64,000 bases of DNA from Clostridia bacterium (lineage in GTDB: Bacteria; Bacillota; Clostridia; Oscillospirales; QAKW01). Shown here in pieces: positions 40,622 through 48,658 of the stretch; the first letter of the stretch is position 1; each line of letters begins with the position of its first letter. The notes under the pieces are model-generated. The model was not told where the DNA came from, did no database searches, and saw nothing but the letters and a program-made list of their open reading frames with translations. The position numbers and the translations under genes were made by a program. The stretch is from positions 32,707-96,706 of the forward strand of contig JAFTZM010000013.1 of the NCBI GenBank assembly GCA_017464525.1. Reading direction: 5' to 3'.

Positions 40622-40917
40622 CCTCGCAGGTGTTGGCGATCTCGTCGGTGCTCTGCGCCAGAGTGTGATCGGCGTTTTACGGGTGGCGGGCAGAAAGGAT
40701 CCGCTCATGGCGTCTACCACATGGTGCAGCTCTTTATTGGCGGCGCCTTCGTAATCCTCTGCCGCTACCTTGGTGGATTGCAGCTTATTCTTATCGGGGG
40801 TCTCGCTGAAAAGGATCCGGAAAAACTTTCCGAAATTCTCGAAGCACTCGGCCACGTTTTCCTGATGGTCATAGAAGTACTTGGAAATATCTTTGTTTTT
40901 CTGGTGATGCTTAACAT
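40622..40917 (-). pseudogene. Remnant of a DUF47/PhoU-like gene
   Basis: Read on the minus strand, the peptide KHHQKNKDISKYFYDHQENVA... / ...STKVAAEDYEGAANKELHHVV / DAMSGSFLPATRK can be followed, and after a frameshift near 40660, LAQSTDEIANTCEG. This is the pattern of DUF47 (PhoU-like) phosphate transport regulators. The expected ATG at 40915-40917 is one base out of frame with the body, a second frame break lies near the TR motif, and the 3' half is missing at the junction near 40620. It is a clear relic. Confidence 0.6.
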
Positions 40918-41009
40918 ATGCCCTCTAAAATTAATCATTTTTCTATTGTATAACAAATGAGCAAATTTTCTTAACCATATTAAAAAGTCTTAAGTTTTGT
41001 TAAAATGTA

Positions 41010-41038
41010 TAGACGAAATGATATAAATCGTGTATAAT
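41010..41038 (+). promoter_or_regulatory. Possible promoter of the papain-like gene
   Basis: TAGACG, 17 nt, TATAAT (41033-41038). The -10 is perfect; the -35 is weak. Confidence 0.45.
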
Positions 41039-41071
41039 AACAACAGAATTTGGATGAAAAGGAGTTCCACC

Positions 41072-41611
41072 GTGAAGGATCCGCAAAAGAAAATTTATAT
41101 CGTTGTTACCCAGACCGGGACTCTCCTTTCCCGTATCCTGAAGCAGATCACCGGCGCTAAGTACAATCACTCTTCCATCAGCCCCTATGCTGATCTGCAT
41201 CTGATGTATTCCTTCGGCCGCCGCCATCCGTACAACCCTTTTTGGGGCGGGTTTGTAACGGAATCTATACGGTTCGGTACCTTCAAGCGTTTTTCCAATA
41301 CGCAGGCGAAGGTGTTGGAGATCGCAGTGACCGCCGAGCAGTACAATGCCATCTGCAGCACCTTGGAGACCATGGAGCGGGAACGGGAAAAATATCACTA
41401 TAATTATCTGGGGCTGGGGCTTGCGGCTTTTCATATCTGCCACCGCTCGGAGCGGGGCTATTATTGCTCCGAGTTTGTGCGGGAGATCTTGCTTCGGTAT
41501 ACGGCAATTTCCGCAGGCAATCTGCCTCCTATAACGCAGCCTATCCATTTTCTGAGCCTCCCTTGCGTGGAGACCGTATTCAGCGGTCGCCTGCGGGATT
41601 ATGCAGTATAG
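41072..41611 (+). CDS. YiiX/NlpC-P60-like permuted papain-fold protein
   Basis: 179 residues. I choose GTG 41072 because AAAAGGAG ends 7 nt before it; the open frame upstream covers the promoter. The order His first (AKYNHSSISPYADLHLMYSFGRR) and Cys later (RGYYCSEFVREIL) is that of the permuted papain-like YiiX/YebB group in the NlpC/P60 superfamily. There is no signal peptide, so it would act in the cytoplasm, on an amide, peptide or lipid substrate not known. It is monocistronic. Confidence 0.75.
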   Translation: MKDPQKKIYIVVTQTGTLLSRILKQITGAKYNHSSISPYADLHLMYSFGRRHPYNPFWGGFVTESIRFGTFKRFSNTQAKVLEIAVTAEQYNAICSTLETMEREREKYHYNYLGLGLAAFHICHRSERGYYCSEFVREILLRYTAISAGNLPPITQPIHFLSLPCVETVFSGRLRDYAV

Positions 41612-41692
41612 GCATTTCGCCGAACAAATCAACTCCTGTTCAAACCATTCAAGATAGAATATACAATTTTAAAAATTACTCGTTCCTTGTCG

Positions 41693-41722
41693 TTGACAAA
41701 CGGCGGTTTCTCATGCTATAAT
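41693..41722 (+). promoter_or_regulatory. Promoter of the purine operon
   Basis: TTGACA (41693-41698), 18 nt, TATAAT (41717-41722). Confidence 0.85.
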
Positions 41723-41736
41723 TTATGCGAATGAAA

Positions 41737-41845
41737 CGGTTCTTTGCGACTGACGGAATGAGTGGAGCACCACGTGGAACAAAGAATCTGTATTTGCCGA
41801 CCGTCTGGGCGCACTTCTCCGTTTGGGAGTCGTGCGCTCTTTTTT
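41737..41845 (+). promoter_or_regulatory. ZTP (pfl) riboswitch with terminator, upstream of purE
   Basis: Conserved ZTP elements are present in order: GCGACTGACGG, the GTGGA...CCACGTGGAAC hairpin, a short linker, and GCCGACCGTCTGGGC. The 3' end runs into the terminator stem GCGCACTTCTCC/GGGAGTCGTGCGC followed by six T residues. In this class, ZTP or ZMP binding stabilises the aptamer and prevents termination. The ligand signals a lack of 10-formyl-THF, the cofactor made by fhs at the end of this same operon. Confidence 0.93.
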
Positions 41846-41861
41846 AGTTTAGGAGGTATAA

Positions 41862-42362
41862 ATGACGATGAAGAAAGTAGCAGTAATGATGGGTAGCGAC
41901 AGCGATCTGCCTATCGTTCAAAAGGCCATTGATACCCTGGCTGCCTTTGGCGTTCCCGCAGAAGTTCATGTATTTTCTGCCCACAGAACCCCTGAGCAGG
42001 CCAGGGATTTCAGCGTGAATGCCCGTAAAAACGGCTTTGGTGCCATTATTTGTGCTGCCGGCATGGCAGCGCACCTTGCCGGTGCCGTAGCAGCGAATAC
42101 CACGCTGCCCGTGATCGGCATCCCCATTCAATCCAAGCAGATCGGCGGCATCGACGCCCTGTTATCGACTGTACAGATGCCTTCGGGGATCCCCGTTGCA
42201 ACTGTAGCCATCGACGGGGCTGTTAATGCCGCTTTGCTCTCTGTTCAGATCCTGGCGGTGGAGGATGAGAGTCTTGCTGCCAAGCTGGACGCCAAGCGTG
42301 CCGAGGATGCAGAAAAGGTTTTGGAAAAGGATCGTAAGATCGCAGCGCAGTTCAATCAGTAA
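41862..42362 (+). CDS. purE: N5-carboxyaminoimidazole ribonucleotide mutase
   Basis: 166 residues; AGGAGGTATAA precedes the ATG at 41862. [24 protein letters not shown] and [14 protein letters not shown] are the class I PurE signatures, with the catalytic His in SAHR. It moves the carboxyl group from N5-CAIR to make CAIR. PurK, its usual partner, is not in the window. It is the first gene behind the ZTP riboswitch. Confidence 0.96.
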   Translation: MTMKKVAVMMGSDSDLPIVQKAIDTLAAFGVPAEVHVFSAHRTPEQARDFSVNARKNGFGAIICAAGMAAHLAGAVAANTTLPVIGIPIQSKQIGGIDALLSTVQMPSGIPVATVAIDGAVNAALLSVQILAVEDESLAAKLDAKRAEDAEKVLEKDRKIAAQFNQ

Positions 42363-42371
42363 GGAGGCCCC

Positions 42372-43796
42372 ATGGGAGGATTTTTTGGAATCGCATCAAA
42401 GAAAGAGTGTTTAAGTGATGTGTTTTTTGGGATTGATTATCATTCCCATTTGGGTACACGCAGAGCAGGTATTGCGGTCTATGATGAAGAAATGGGGCTG
42501 CAGAGGCAGATCCACAGCATTGAGCACGCCCCCTTTCGTACCCGCTTTGAGCACGTGCTGGAGGAAATGCAGGGCAGTTCTGCTATCGGCTGTATCAGCG
42601 ATTTTGAGCCGCAGCCTCTGCTGATCCGCTCCCGGCTCGGTACCTTTGCAATTTGCTATATCGGCGTGATCAATAATGCAGAGGAACTGATAGACCGGTA
42701 TCTGCTGAAGGATAGCGGTCATTTTGACGCTATGACCGGCGGAAAGGTCAATTCCACCGAGCTTCTGGCGTCCCTGATCAGCCAGAAGGAAAGCTTTGTG
42801 GAAGGGCTTCGTTTTGTGCAGGAGGTGGTGGAAGGAACCGCATCCATCCTTATCCTGCGGGAAAACGGGTCCATTATCGCCGCCCGGGATAAGCTGGGAC
42901 GCTTACCGGTACTGATCGGAAAAAATGAAGAGGCTCGCTGTGTGACCTTTGAATCCCATGCGGCGATGAAACTGGGCTTCGAATATGAAAAGGAGCTGGG
43001 CCCCGGCGAGGTGGTGGAGGTGACTGCTGAAAGCCTGACCCAGATGATCCCGCCCGGTAAGAAAAAACGGATCTGTGCCTTTCTTTGGAGCTATTACGGC
43101 TATCCCACCGCTACCTATGAGGGGGTTAATGTGGAGGTCATGCGTGCCCGCAATGGGCAACTGATGGCAAAAAGCGATCAGGAAAAAGGAATTGCATCAG
43201 ATATCGATTATGTTTGCGGAATGCCGGATTCCGGTATTCCTCATGCCATTGGCTATGCAAACCAGAGCGGTATCGATTTTGCTCGCCCCTTTATTAAATA
43301 TACCCCTACCTGGAGCCGCAGCTTTACCCCTGTGAACCAGGCTGACCGGGATCGGGTGGCCAAAATGAAGCAGATCCCTGTCCACGATCTGATCCAAGAT
43401 AAAAAGCTGCTGTTTGTGGATGACTCTATCGTCCGCGGTACCCAGATCAAGGAGACGGTAGACTTTCTTTATGAAAACGGTGCCAAGGAAGTGCATATGC
43501 GCTCCGCCTGCCCGCCTATCATGTTTGGGTGTAAATTCCATAATTTTTCCCGTTCTACCTCCGACATGGATCTCATCGCCCGCCGGGTGATCCTGGAATT
43601 GGAAGGGGAGGAGGGCTTCCTGCATCTTGATGAATATGCCGATGATAAGACCGAACGGGGCAAAAATCTGCGGGATGCGCTCAGTAAAAAATTCAATTTT
43701 GCTTCGCTGGAATATCAATCCCTTGAAAATATCATTAAAGCAATAGGTCTGCCGGAATGTGATCTGTGCACCTATTGCTGGAACGGAAAGGAATAA
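42372..43796 (+). CDS. purF: Amidophosphoribosyltransferase-like PurF lacking the N-terminal Cys nucleophile
   Basis: 474 residues; AAGGAGGCCCC precedes the ATG. The phosphoribosyltransferase half is intact (PRPP loop LLFVDDSIVRGTQIKE; MPDSGIPHAIGYANQSGI). The N-terminal class II glutaminase fold is recognisable (GTRRAGIAVY, SDFEPQPL, NNAEEL), but the first residues are MGGFFGIAS where active enzymes have (M)CGxxGI. The purE stop codon is in frame 3 codons upstream, so no alternative start can supply the Cys. Ammonia may come from elsewhere or be used directly. The sequence is otherwise well conserved, which argues against decay. Confidence 0.9.
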   Translation: MGGFFGIASKKECLSDVFFGIDYHSHLGTRRAGIAVYDEEMGLQRQIHSIEHAPFRTRFEHVLEEMQGSSAIGCISDFEPQPLLIRSRLGTFAICYIGVINNAEELIDRYLLKDSGHFDAMTGGKVNSTELLASLISQKESFVEGLRFVQEVVEGTASILILRENGSIIAARDKLGRLPVLIGKNEEARCVTFESHAAMKLGFEYEKELGPGEVVEVTAESLTQMIPPGKKKRICAFLWSYYGYPTATYEGVNVEVMRARNGQLMAKSDQEKGIASDIDYVCGMPDSGIPHAIGYANQSGIDFARPFIKYTPTWSRSFTPVNQADRDRVAKMKQIPVHDLIQDKKLLFVDDSIVRGTQIKETVDFLYENGAKEVHMRSACPPIMFGCKFHNFSRSTSDMDLIARRVILELEGEEGFLHLDEYADDKTERGKNLRDALSKKFNFASLEYQSLENIIKAIGLPECDLCTYCWNGKE

Positions 43797-43799
43797 ACC

Positions 43800-44840
43800 A
43801 TGAATAATTCGAAGTCTGAAAGTTATGCAGCGGCCGGTGTGGATATTACCGCCGGCTACAAAGCCGTGGAACTGATGAAAAGCCATGTAAAACGTACCCG
43901 TACAGCCGGCGCCGATATTGATATCGGCGGCTTCGGCGGTCTGTTTGTGCCGGATCTTGCCGGGATGAAAAAGCCGGTGCTGGTTAGTGGAACCGACGGT
44001 GTGGGCACCAAGCTGAAGATGGCCTTTTTGATGGACAAACATGATACTGTGGGGATCGATTGCGTTGCCATGTGTGTGAACGATGTCATCTGCTGCGGCG
44101 CAAAGCCCCTTTTCTTTCTGGATTATATCGCCTGTGGCAAGAACTACCCTGAAAAGATCGCTGCCATCGTTTCCGGTGTGGCAGAGGGCTGTGTGCAGAG
44201 CGGTGCCGCCCTCATCGGCGGCGAGACTGCTGAAATGCCCGGCTTTTATCCAGTGGATGAATACGATCTGGCAGGCTTTGCTGTGGGGATCGTGGATGAA
44301 GAGAAGGTTCTGGATAATAAGTCCATGAAGCCCGGGGATGTGGTGATCGCCCTGCCCTCCAGCGGCGTGCACTCCAATGGCTTCTCTCTGGTCCGGAAGG
44401 TCTTTGATGTGGAAAAGGCCGATATCAAGAGCCCTGTTGCTGAGCTGGGCGGTAAGTCCATCGGTGAGACGCTGCTGACCCCCACCAAGATCTATGTGAA
44501 ACCTATGGTTGCGCTCTTTGAGCAGGTGAAGGTCAAGGGTGTTTCCCATATCACCGGCGGCGGGTTCTATGAAAATATCCCCAGAAGCATCCCCGACGGT
44601 CTGGGCGCAAAGATCGAAAAGAGTGCAGTACGGGTTCTTCCCATCTTTGAACTGCTGCAAAAAGTGGGCAATATTCCGGAGCGTGATATGTATAATACCT
44701 TTAATATGGGTGTTGGTATGAGCGTTGTTGTGGCACCCGAGGATGCCGACCGTGCCATCGAGATTCTGAAGGCCAACGGCGAGAATGCCTATATCATCGG
44801 TTCTATTGTGGAATCTGATGAGAAGATGATGCTGGTATAA
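43800..44840 (+). CDS. purM: Phosphoribosylformylglycinamidine cyclo-ligase (AIR synthase)
   Basis: 346 residues, 3 nt after pur[46 protein letters not shown] and [13 protein letters not shown] are family marks. It closes FGAM to AIR with ATP. Normal length, no visible defects. Confidence 0.97.
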   Translation: MNNSKSESYAAAGVDITAGYKAVELMKSHVKRTRTAGADIDIGGFGGLFVPDLAGMKKPVLVSGTDGVGTKLKMAFLMDKHDTVGIDCVAMCVNDVICCGAKPLFFLDYIACGKNYPEKIAAIVSGVAEGCVQSGAALIGGETAEMPGFYPVDEYDLAGFAVGIVDEEKVLDNKSMKPGDVVIALPSSGVHSNGFSLVRKVFDVEKADIKSPVAELGGKSIGETLLTPTKIYVKPMVALFEQVKVKGVSHITGGGFYENIPRSIPDGLGAKIEKSAVRVLPIFELLQKVGNIPERDMYNTFNMGVGMSVVVAPEDADRAIEILKANGENAYIIGSIVESDEKMMLV

Positions 44841-44844
44841 GCCT

Positions 44845-45456
44845 ATGAACAAAACGAAAATTGCAGTTCTTGTATCCGGCGGCGGCACTAATCTGCAGGC
44901 ACTGATCGATAGTGTGGGGAGTGTTCTCACCAGCGGTGAGCTTGCCTTGGTGCTCTCCGGCAACCGGAATGCCTATGCCCTGGAGCGGGCGGCCAAGGCC
45001 GGGATTGCCACTGAGATCGTGGTGAAAAAGGAGTGTGCCGATCAGGCGGATTTTGAGGGCCGGATCATCGCCGCTCTGGAAAAGCACGGAATTGAGCTGA
45101 TCGTGCTGGCCGGTTTTATGAACATCCTCAGCGCGGATTTTACCAACCGCTACCCGGAACGGATCATCAATGTGCATCCTTCCCTGATCCCTTCCTTTTG
45201 CGGAAAGGGCTTCTACGGCCTTCATGTGCATGAGGCGGCTTTGGCATACGGCGTTAAGGTGACCGGAGCTACGGTGCACTTTGTGAATGAGATTCCGGAC
45301 GGCGGCAGGATCATCGCCCAGAAGGCGGTGGAGATCCTTCCCGGCGATACCCCGGAGATTCTGCAAAAACGAGTGATGGAGCAGGCAGAATGGATCCTGC
45401 TTCCCCAAGCGGTGGAAAAGGTCTCCGCCGCTATGATGAAAGGAGAAACCGTATGA
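44845..45456 (+). CDS. purN: Phosphoribosylglycinamide formyltransferase (10-formyl-THF dependent)
   Basis: 203 residues. IAVLVSGGGTNLQALID begins the nucleotide-binding half; the catalytic Asn-His-Asp set is visible in INVHPSLIPSF and VNEIPDGGRI. It uses 10-formyl-THF, supplied by Fhs, to formylate GAR. Its stop overlaps the next start (ATGA). Confidence 0.96.
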   Translation: MNKTKIAVLVSGGGTNLQALIDSVGSVLTSGELALVLSGNRNAYALERAAKAGIATEIVVKKECADQADFEGRIIAALEKHGIELIVLAGFMNILSADFTNRYPERIINVHPSLIPSFCGKGFYGLHVHEAALAYGVKVTGATVHFVNEIPDGGRIIAQKAVEILPGDTPEILQKRVMEQAEWILLPQAVEKVSAAMMKGETV

Positions 45457-46175
45457 ATATCTATGAGATCAAATCCATGGGCGAGCGGATCGCCGGCAAC
45501 AGCTATGTGGGGCGCGGCATTGTGATCGGTAAAACAGCCGACGGCAAAAAGGCTGCTACTGCCTATTTCATCATGGGCCGCAGCGAGAACAGCCGTAACC
45601 GAGTGTTTACCGTGAAGGACGGAACTGTTTTCACCGAGCCTTTCGATCCTTCTAAGGTGGAGGATCCCTCCCTGATCATTTATGCGGCTCTTCGCCGTTA
45701 TGAAAATAAGCTGATCGTTACCAATGGCGATCAGACCGATACCATCTGGGAAGGGCTCAAAAAAGGCGATGGCTTTGCTGCTGCCCTTACTACCCGTGCA
45801 TTTGAGCCCGATGCTCCCAATTGGACGCCTCGTATCAGCGGTATGATCACTTTCGGAGAGGATGATTTCACCTATGAAATGAGTATCCTCAAGAGCGCTG
45901 ATGAGGAAGGAACCGCTTGCAACCGCTATCATTTTTCTTATCCTGCTCTCAGCGGCTTGGGTCACTTTATCCATACCTATGTATGTGACGGCAACCCCAT
46001 TCCCACCTTCCAGGGCGAGCCGGAGCGTGTGGCTATTCCCGACGATATCGATGCCTTCACCGCCGATATATGGGAAAATCTGGATGCGGATAATAAAATT
46101 TCCCTTTACGTTTGCTATACCGATCTGGCCACCGGCGAAGCCGAGACTCGCCTGATCAACAAAAATTGTAAGTGA
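45453..46175 (+). CDS. purO: IMP cyclohydrolase, PurO-like
   Basis: 240 residues from ATG 45453, which overlaps the purN stop. The sequence (MGERIAGNSYVGRGIVIGKTADGKKAATAYFIMGRSENSRNRVF, NGDQTDTIW, GNPIPTFQGEPE) matches the IMP_cyclohyd/PurO family first known from archaea and present in some Clostridia. It closes FAICAR to IMP, the last step of purine synthesis. It stands in place of the N-terminal domain of the usual bifunctional PurH. The neighbouring stand-alone transformylase supports the assignment. Confidence 0.88.
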   Translation: MNIYEIKSMGERIAGNSYVGRGIVIGKTADGKKAATAYFIMGRSENSRNRVFTVKDGTVFTEPFDPSKVEDPSLIIYAALRRYENKLIVTNGDQTDTIWEGLKKGDGFAAALTTRAFEPDAPNWTPRISGMITFGEDDFTYEMSILKSADEEGTACNRYHFSYPALSGLGHFIHTYVCDGNPIPTFQGEPERVAIPDDIDAFTADIWENLDADNKISLYVCYTDLATGEAETRLINKNCK

Positions 46176-46186
46176 GGTAAAGATCA

Positions 46187-47371
46187 ATGAAAGAGTTTGA
46201 ACTGAAATATGGCTGTAACCCGAATCAAAAGCCTGCAAAGATCTATATGCACGATGGCAGCGAGCTGCCCATCAAGATCCTTTGCGGTCGTCCCGGATAT
46301 ATCAATTTTCTGGATGCCTTCAACTCCTGGCAGCTGGTCAAGGAGATCAAGGAGGCGCTGGGGATGCCGGCTGCTACCTCCTTTAAGCACGTGAGCCCTA
46401 CCTCTGCGGCTGTTGGTAATCCCCTCTCTGCCAAGCTGAAAAAGGCTTGCTTTGTGGATGATATCGAAGGCTTGGATGATTCTCCTCTGGCCTGTGCTTA
46501 TGCCCGTGCCCGGGGTACTGACCGCATGAGCTCCTTCGGTGATTGGATTGCTCTTTCCGATGTATGCGATGTAACCACCGCCAAGCTTATCAAGCGGGAG
46601 ATCTCCGATGGCGTGATCGCTCCCGGCTATGAGCCTGAGGCGCTGGAAATTTTGAAGTCCAAGCGTAACGGGAACTATAATATTGTTGAGATTGATCCCA
46701 ATTACCGCCCCGATCCTCAGGAAAGAAAGCAGGTCTTCGGTATCACCTTCGAGCAGGGCAGAAATGAATTTAAGATCAATGAAGAATTGCTTGCTAATCT
46801 GGTGACCGAAAATAAAGAACTTCCTGATTCTGCCAAGCGGGACCTCATTATTGCCCTGATCACCTTGAAATATACGCAGTCTAACTCAGTATGCTACGCA
46901 GTAGACGGCCAGGCCATCGGCGTGGGCGCCGGCCAGCAGTCCAGAATTCACTGCACCCGCCTTGCCGGTACTAAGGCTGATACCTGGCAGCTCCGTCAGT
47001 ACGATAAGGTGCTGAACCTGCCCTTTAAGCCTACCCTCAGCCGTCCTGACCGGGATAATGTGATCGACGGTTACATCAATAAAAATGAAGAGGATGTCTG
47101 CAAGGACGGGATCTGGCAGAAATATTTCACCGAGCAGCCCGAACCTCTCACCAAAGAGGAGGCAGATGCATATCTTGCCACCCTCAGCGGCGTTGCGCTG
47201 GGCAGTGATGCGTTCTTTCCCTTTGATGATAATATTGAGCGGGCCAAGAAGAGCGGCGTTTCTTTTATCGCCGAGCCCGGCGGCTCCATCCGAGATGATG
47301 TGGTCATCGAGTGTTGCAATAAATACGGTATCGCCATGGCCTTTACCGGAATGCGTTTATTCCACCATTGA
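46187..47371 (+). CDS. Stand-alone AICAR transformylase (PurH C-terminal domain type)
   Basis: 394 residues. ELKYGCNPNQKPAKIY is the start of the AICAR transformylase half of PurH, with SFKHVSPTSAAVG carrying the catalytic Lys-His pair and KYTQSNSVCYAVDGQAIGVGAGQQSRIHCTRLAG as the core. The usual ~200-residue MGS-like IMP cyclohydrolase domain is absent. It formylates AICAR with 10-formyl-THF; the PurO-like protein encoded just before it completes the reaction. Confidence 0.93.
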   Translation: MKEFELKYGCNPNQKPAKIYMHDGSELPIKILCGRPGYINFLDAFNSWQLVKEIKEALGMPAATSFKHVSPTSAAVGNPLSAKLKKACFVDDIEGLDDSPLACAYARARGTDRMSSFGDWIALSDVCDVTTAKLIKREISDGVIAPGYEPEALEILKSKRNGNYNIVEIDPNYRPDPQERKQVFGITFEQGRNEFKINEELLANLVTENKELPDSAKRDLIIALITLKYTQSNSVCYAVDGQAIGVGAGQQSRIHCTRLAGTKADTWQLRQYDKVLNLPFKPTLSRPDRDNVIDGYINKNEEDVCKDGIWQKYFTEQPEPLTKEEADAYLATLSGVALGSDAFFPFDDNIERAKKSGVSFIAEPGGSIRDDVVIECCNKYGIAMAFTGMRLFHH

Positions 47372-47386
47372 TAAAGGAGTAGAACT

Positions 47387-48658
47387 ATGAAATTACTGGT
47401 TGTCGGCGGCGGCGGCCGCGAGCACGCCATTATTAAAAAACTAAAAGAAAACCCTGCTGTGGAAGAGATCTTTGCCCTTCCCGGCAACGGGGGAATGGCC
47501 GGGGATGCCACTCTGGTTCCCATCGGTGCCAAGGAGATCGATAAGATCGTGGCCTTTGCCAAGGAGCAGCAGATCGATTATGCGGTGGTTGCTCCCGATG
47601 ATCCCTTGGTGCTGGGATGTGTGGACGCTTTGAATGAGATCGGTGTTCCTTGCTTCGGGCCTCGGGCCAATGCGGCCATCATCGAAGGCAGTAAGGTCTT
47701 TTCCAAGGATCTGATGAAAAAGTACGGAATTCCTACTGCTGCCTATGAAGTGTTTACCGATTGCAAGGCCGCCCTTGCGTACTTAGAAACGGCGCCCATT
47801 CCTACTGTGATCAAAGCAGACGGTCTCGCTTTGGGTAAGGGTGTTATTATTGCCGATACCCGGGAGGCCGCCTATGATGCGGTGCGCTCCATGATGGAGG
47901 ATCAGGTGTTCGGCGCCAGCGGCAGCCGGGTGGTCATCGAGGAATTCCTCACCGGTCCGGAGGTCTCTGTGCTTTCCTTTACCGATGGGGAAACGGTGGT
48001 TCCCATGATCTCCTCTATGGATCATAAACGTGCTTTGGATGGCGATCAGGGCCTCAATACCGGCGGCATGGGCACTGTTGCCCCGAACCCCTATTACACC
48101 CCTGAAATTGCCGCAGAATGTATGAAGACCATCTTCCTGCCCACCATCCGGGCCATGAAGGAAGAGGGGCGACCCTTTAAAGGCTGCCTCTATTTCGGGC
48201 TGATGCTCACGCCGAATGGCCCCAAGGTCATTGAGTACAATTGCCGGTTCGGCGATCCCGAGACGCAGGTAGTATTGCCTCTCTTGGAAAGCGATCTGCT
48301 GACGGTGATGCAGGCAACCACCAATGGGACGCTGGCGGAGACTGAAGTGAAATTCAGCAACCGTCACGCCTGCTGCGTGGTGATGGCTTCCAAGGGCTAC
48401 CCCGGCAAATATGAGACCGGCTTTGAATTGACGATACCTGATGATATCAGCAATGAGGTTTATGTGGCCGGCGCTAAGCTGGAAGGGGAGAAACTTCTGA
48501 CCGCTGGCGGCCGGGTGCTGGGCGCCACCGCTATGGCGGATACTTTGGAAGATGCTATTTCTGCCGCCTACGCCAAGGCTGAGCGGATCCAATTTGAAAA
48601 TGCGTTCTATCGCCGGGATATCGGCAAGCGGGCATTGCTCGCCGGAAAGGAGAACTAA
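47387..48658 (+). CDS. purD: Phosphoribosylamine-glycine ligase
   Basis: 423 residues; AAAGGAGTAGAACT precedes the ATG. KLLVVGGGGREHAIIKKL opens the protein, and the ATP-grasp core shows IKADGLALGKGVIIADT, DHKRALDGDQGLNTGGMGTVAPNP and EYNCRFGDPETQVVLPLL. It joins phosphoribosylamine to glycine. The end overlaps the purL start by one base (TAATG). Confidence 0.97.
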   Translation: MKLLVVGGGGREHAIIKKLKENPAVEEIFALPGNGGMAGDATLVPIGAKEIDKIVAFAKEQQIDYAVVAPDDPLVLGCVDALNEIGVPCFGPRANAAIIEGSKVFSKDLMKKYGIPTAAYEVFTDCKAALAYLETAPIPTVIKADGLALGKGVIIADTREAAYDAVRSMMEDQVFGASGSRVVIEEFLTGPEVSVLSFTDGETVVPMISSMDHKRALDGDQGLNTGGMGTVAPNPYYTPEIAAECMKTIFLPTIRAMKEEGRPFKGCLYFGLMLTPNGPKVIEYNCRFGDPETQVVLPLLESDLLTVMQATTNGTLAETEVKFSNRHACCVVMASKGYPGKYETGFELTIPDDISNEVYVAGAKLEGEKLLTAGGRVLGATAMADTLEDAISAAYAKAERIQFENAFYRRDIGKRALLAGKEN

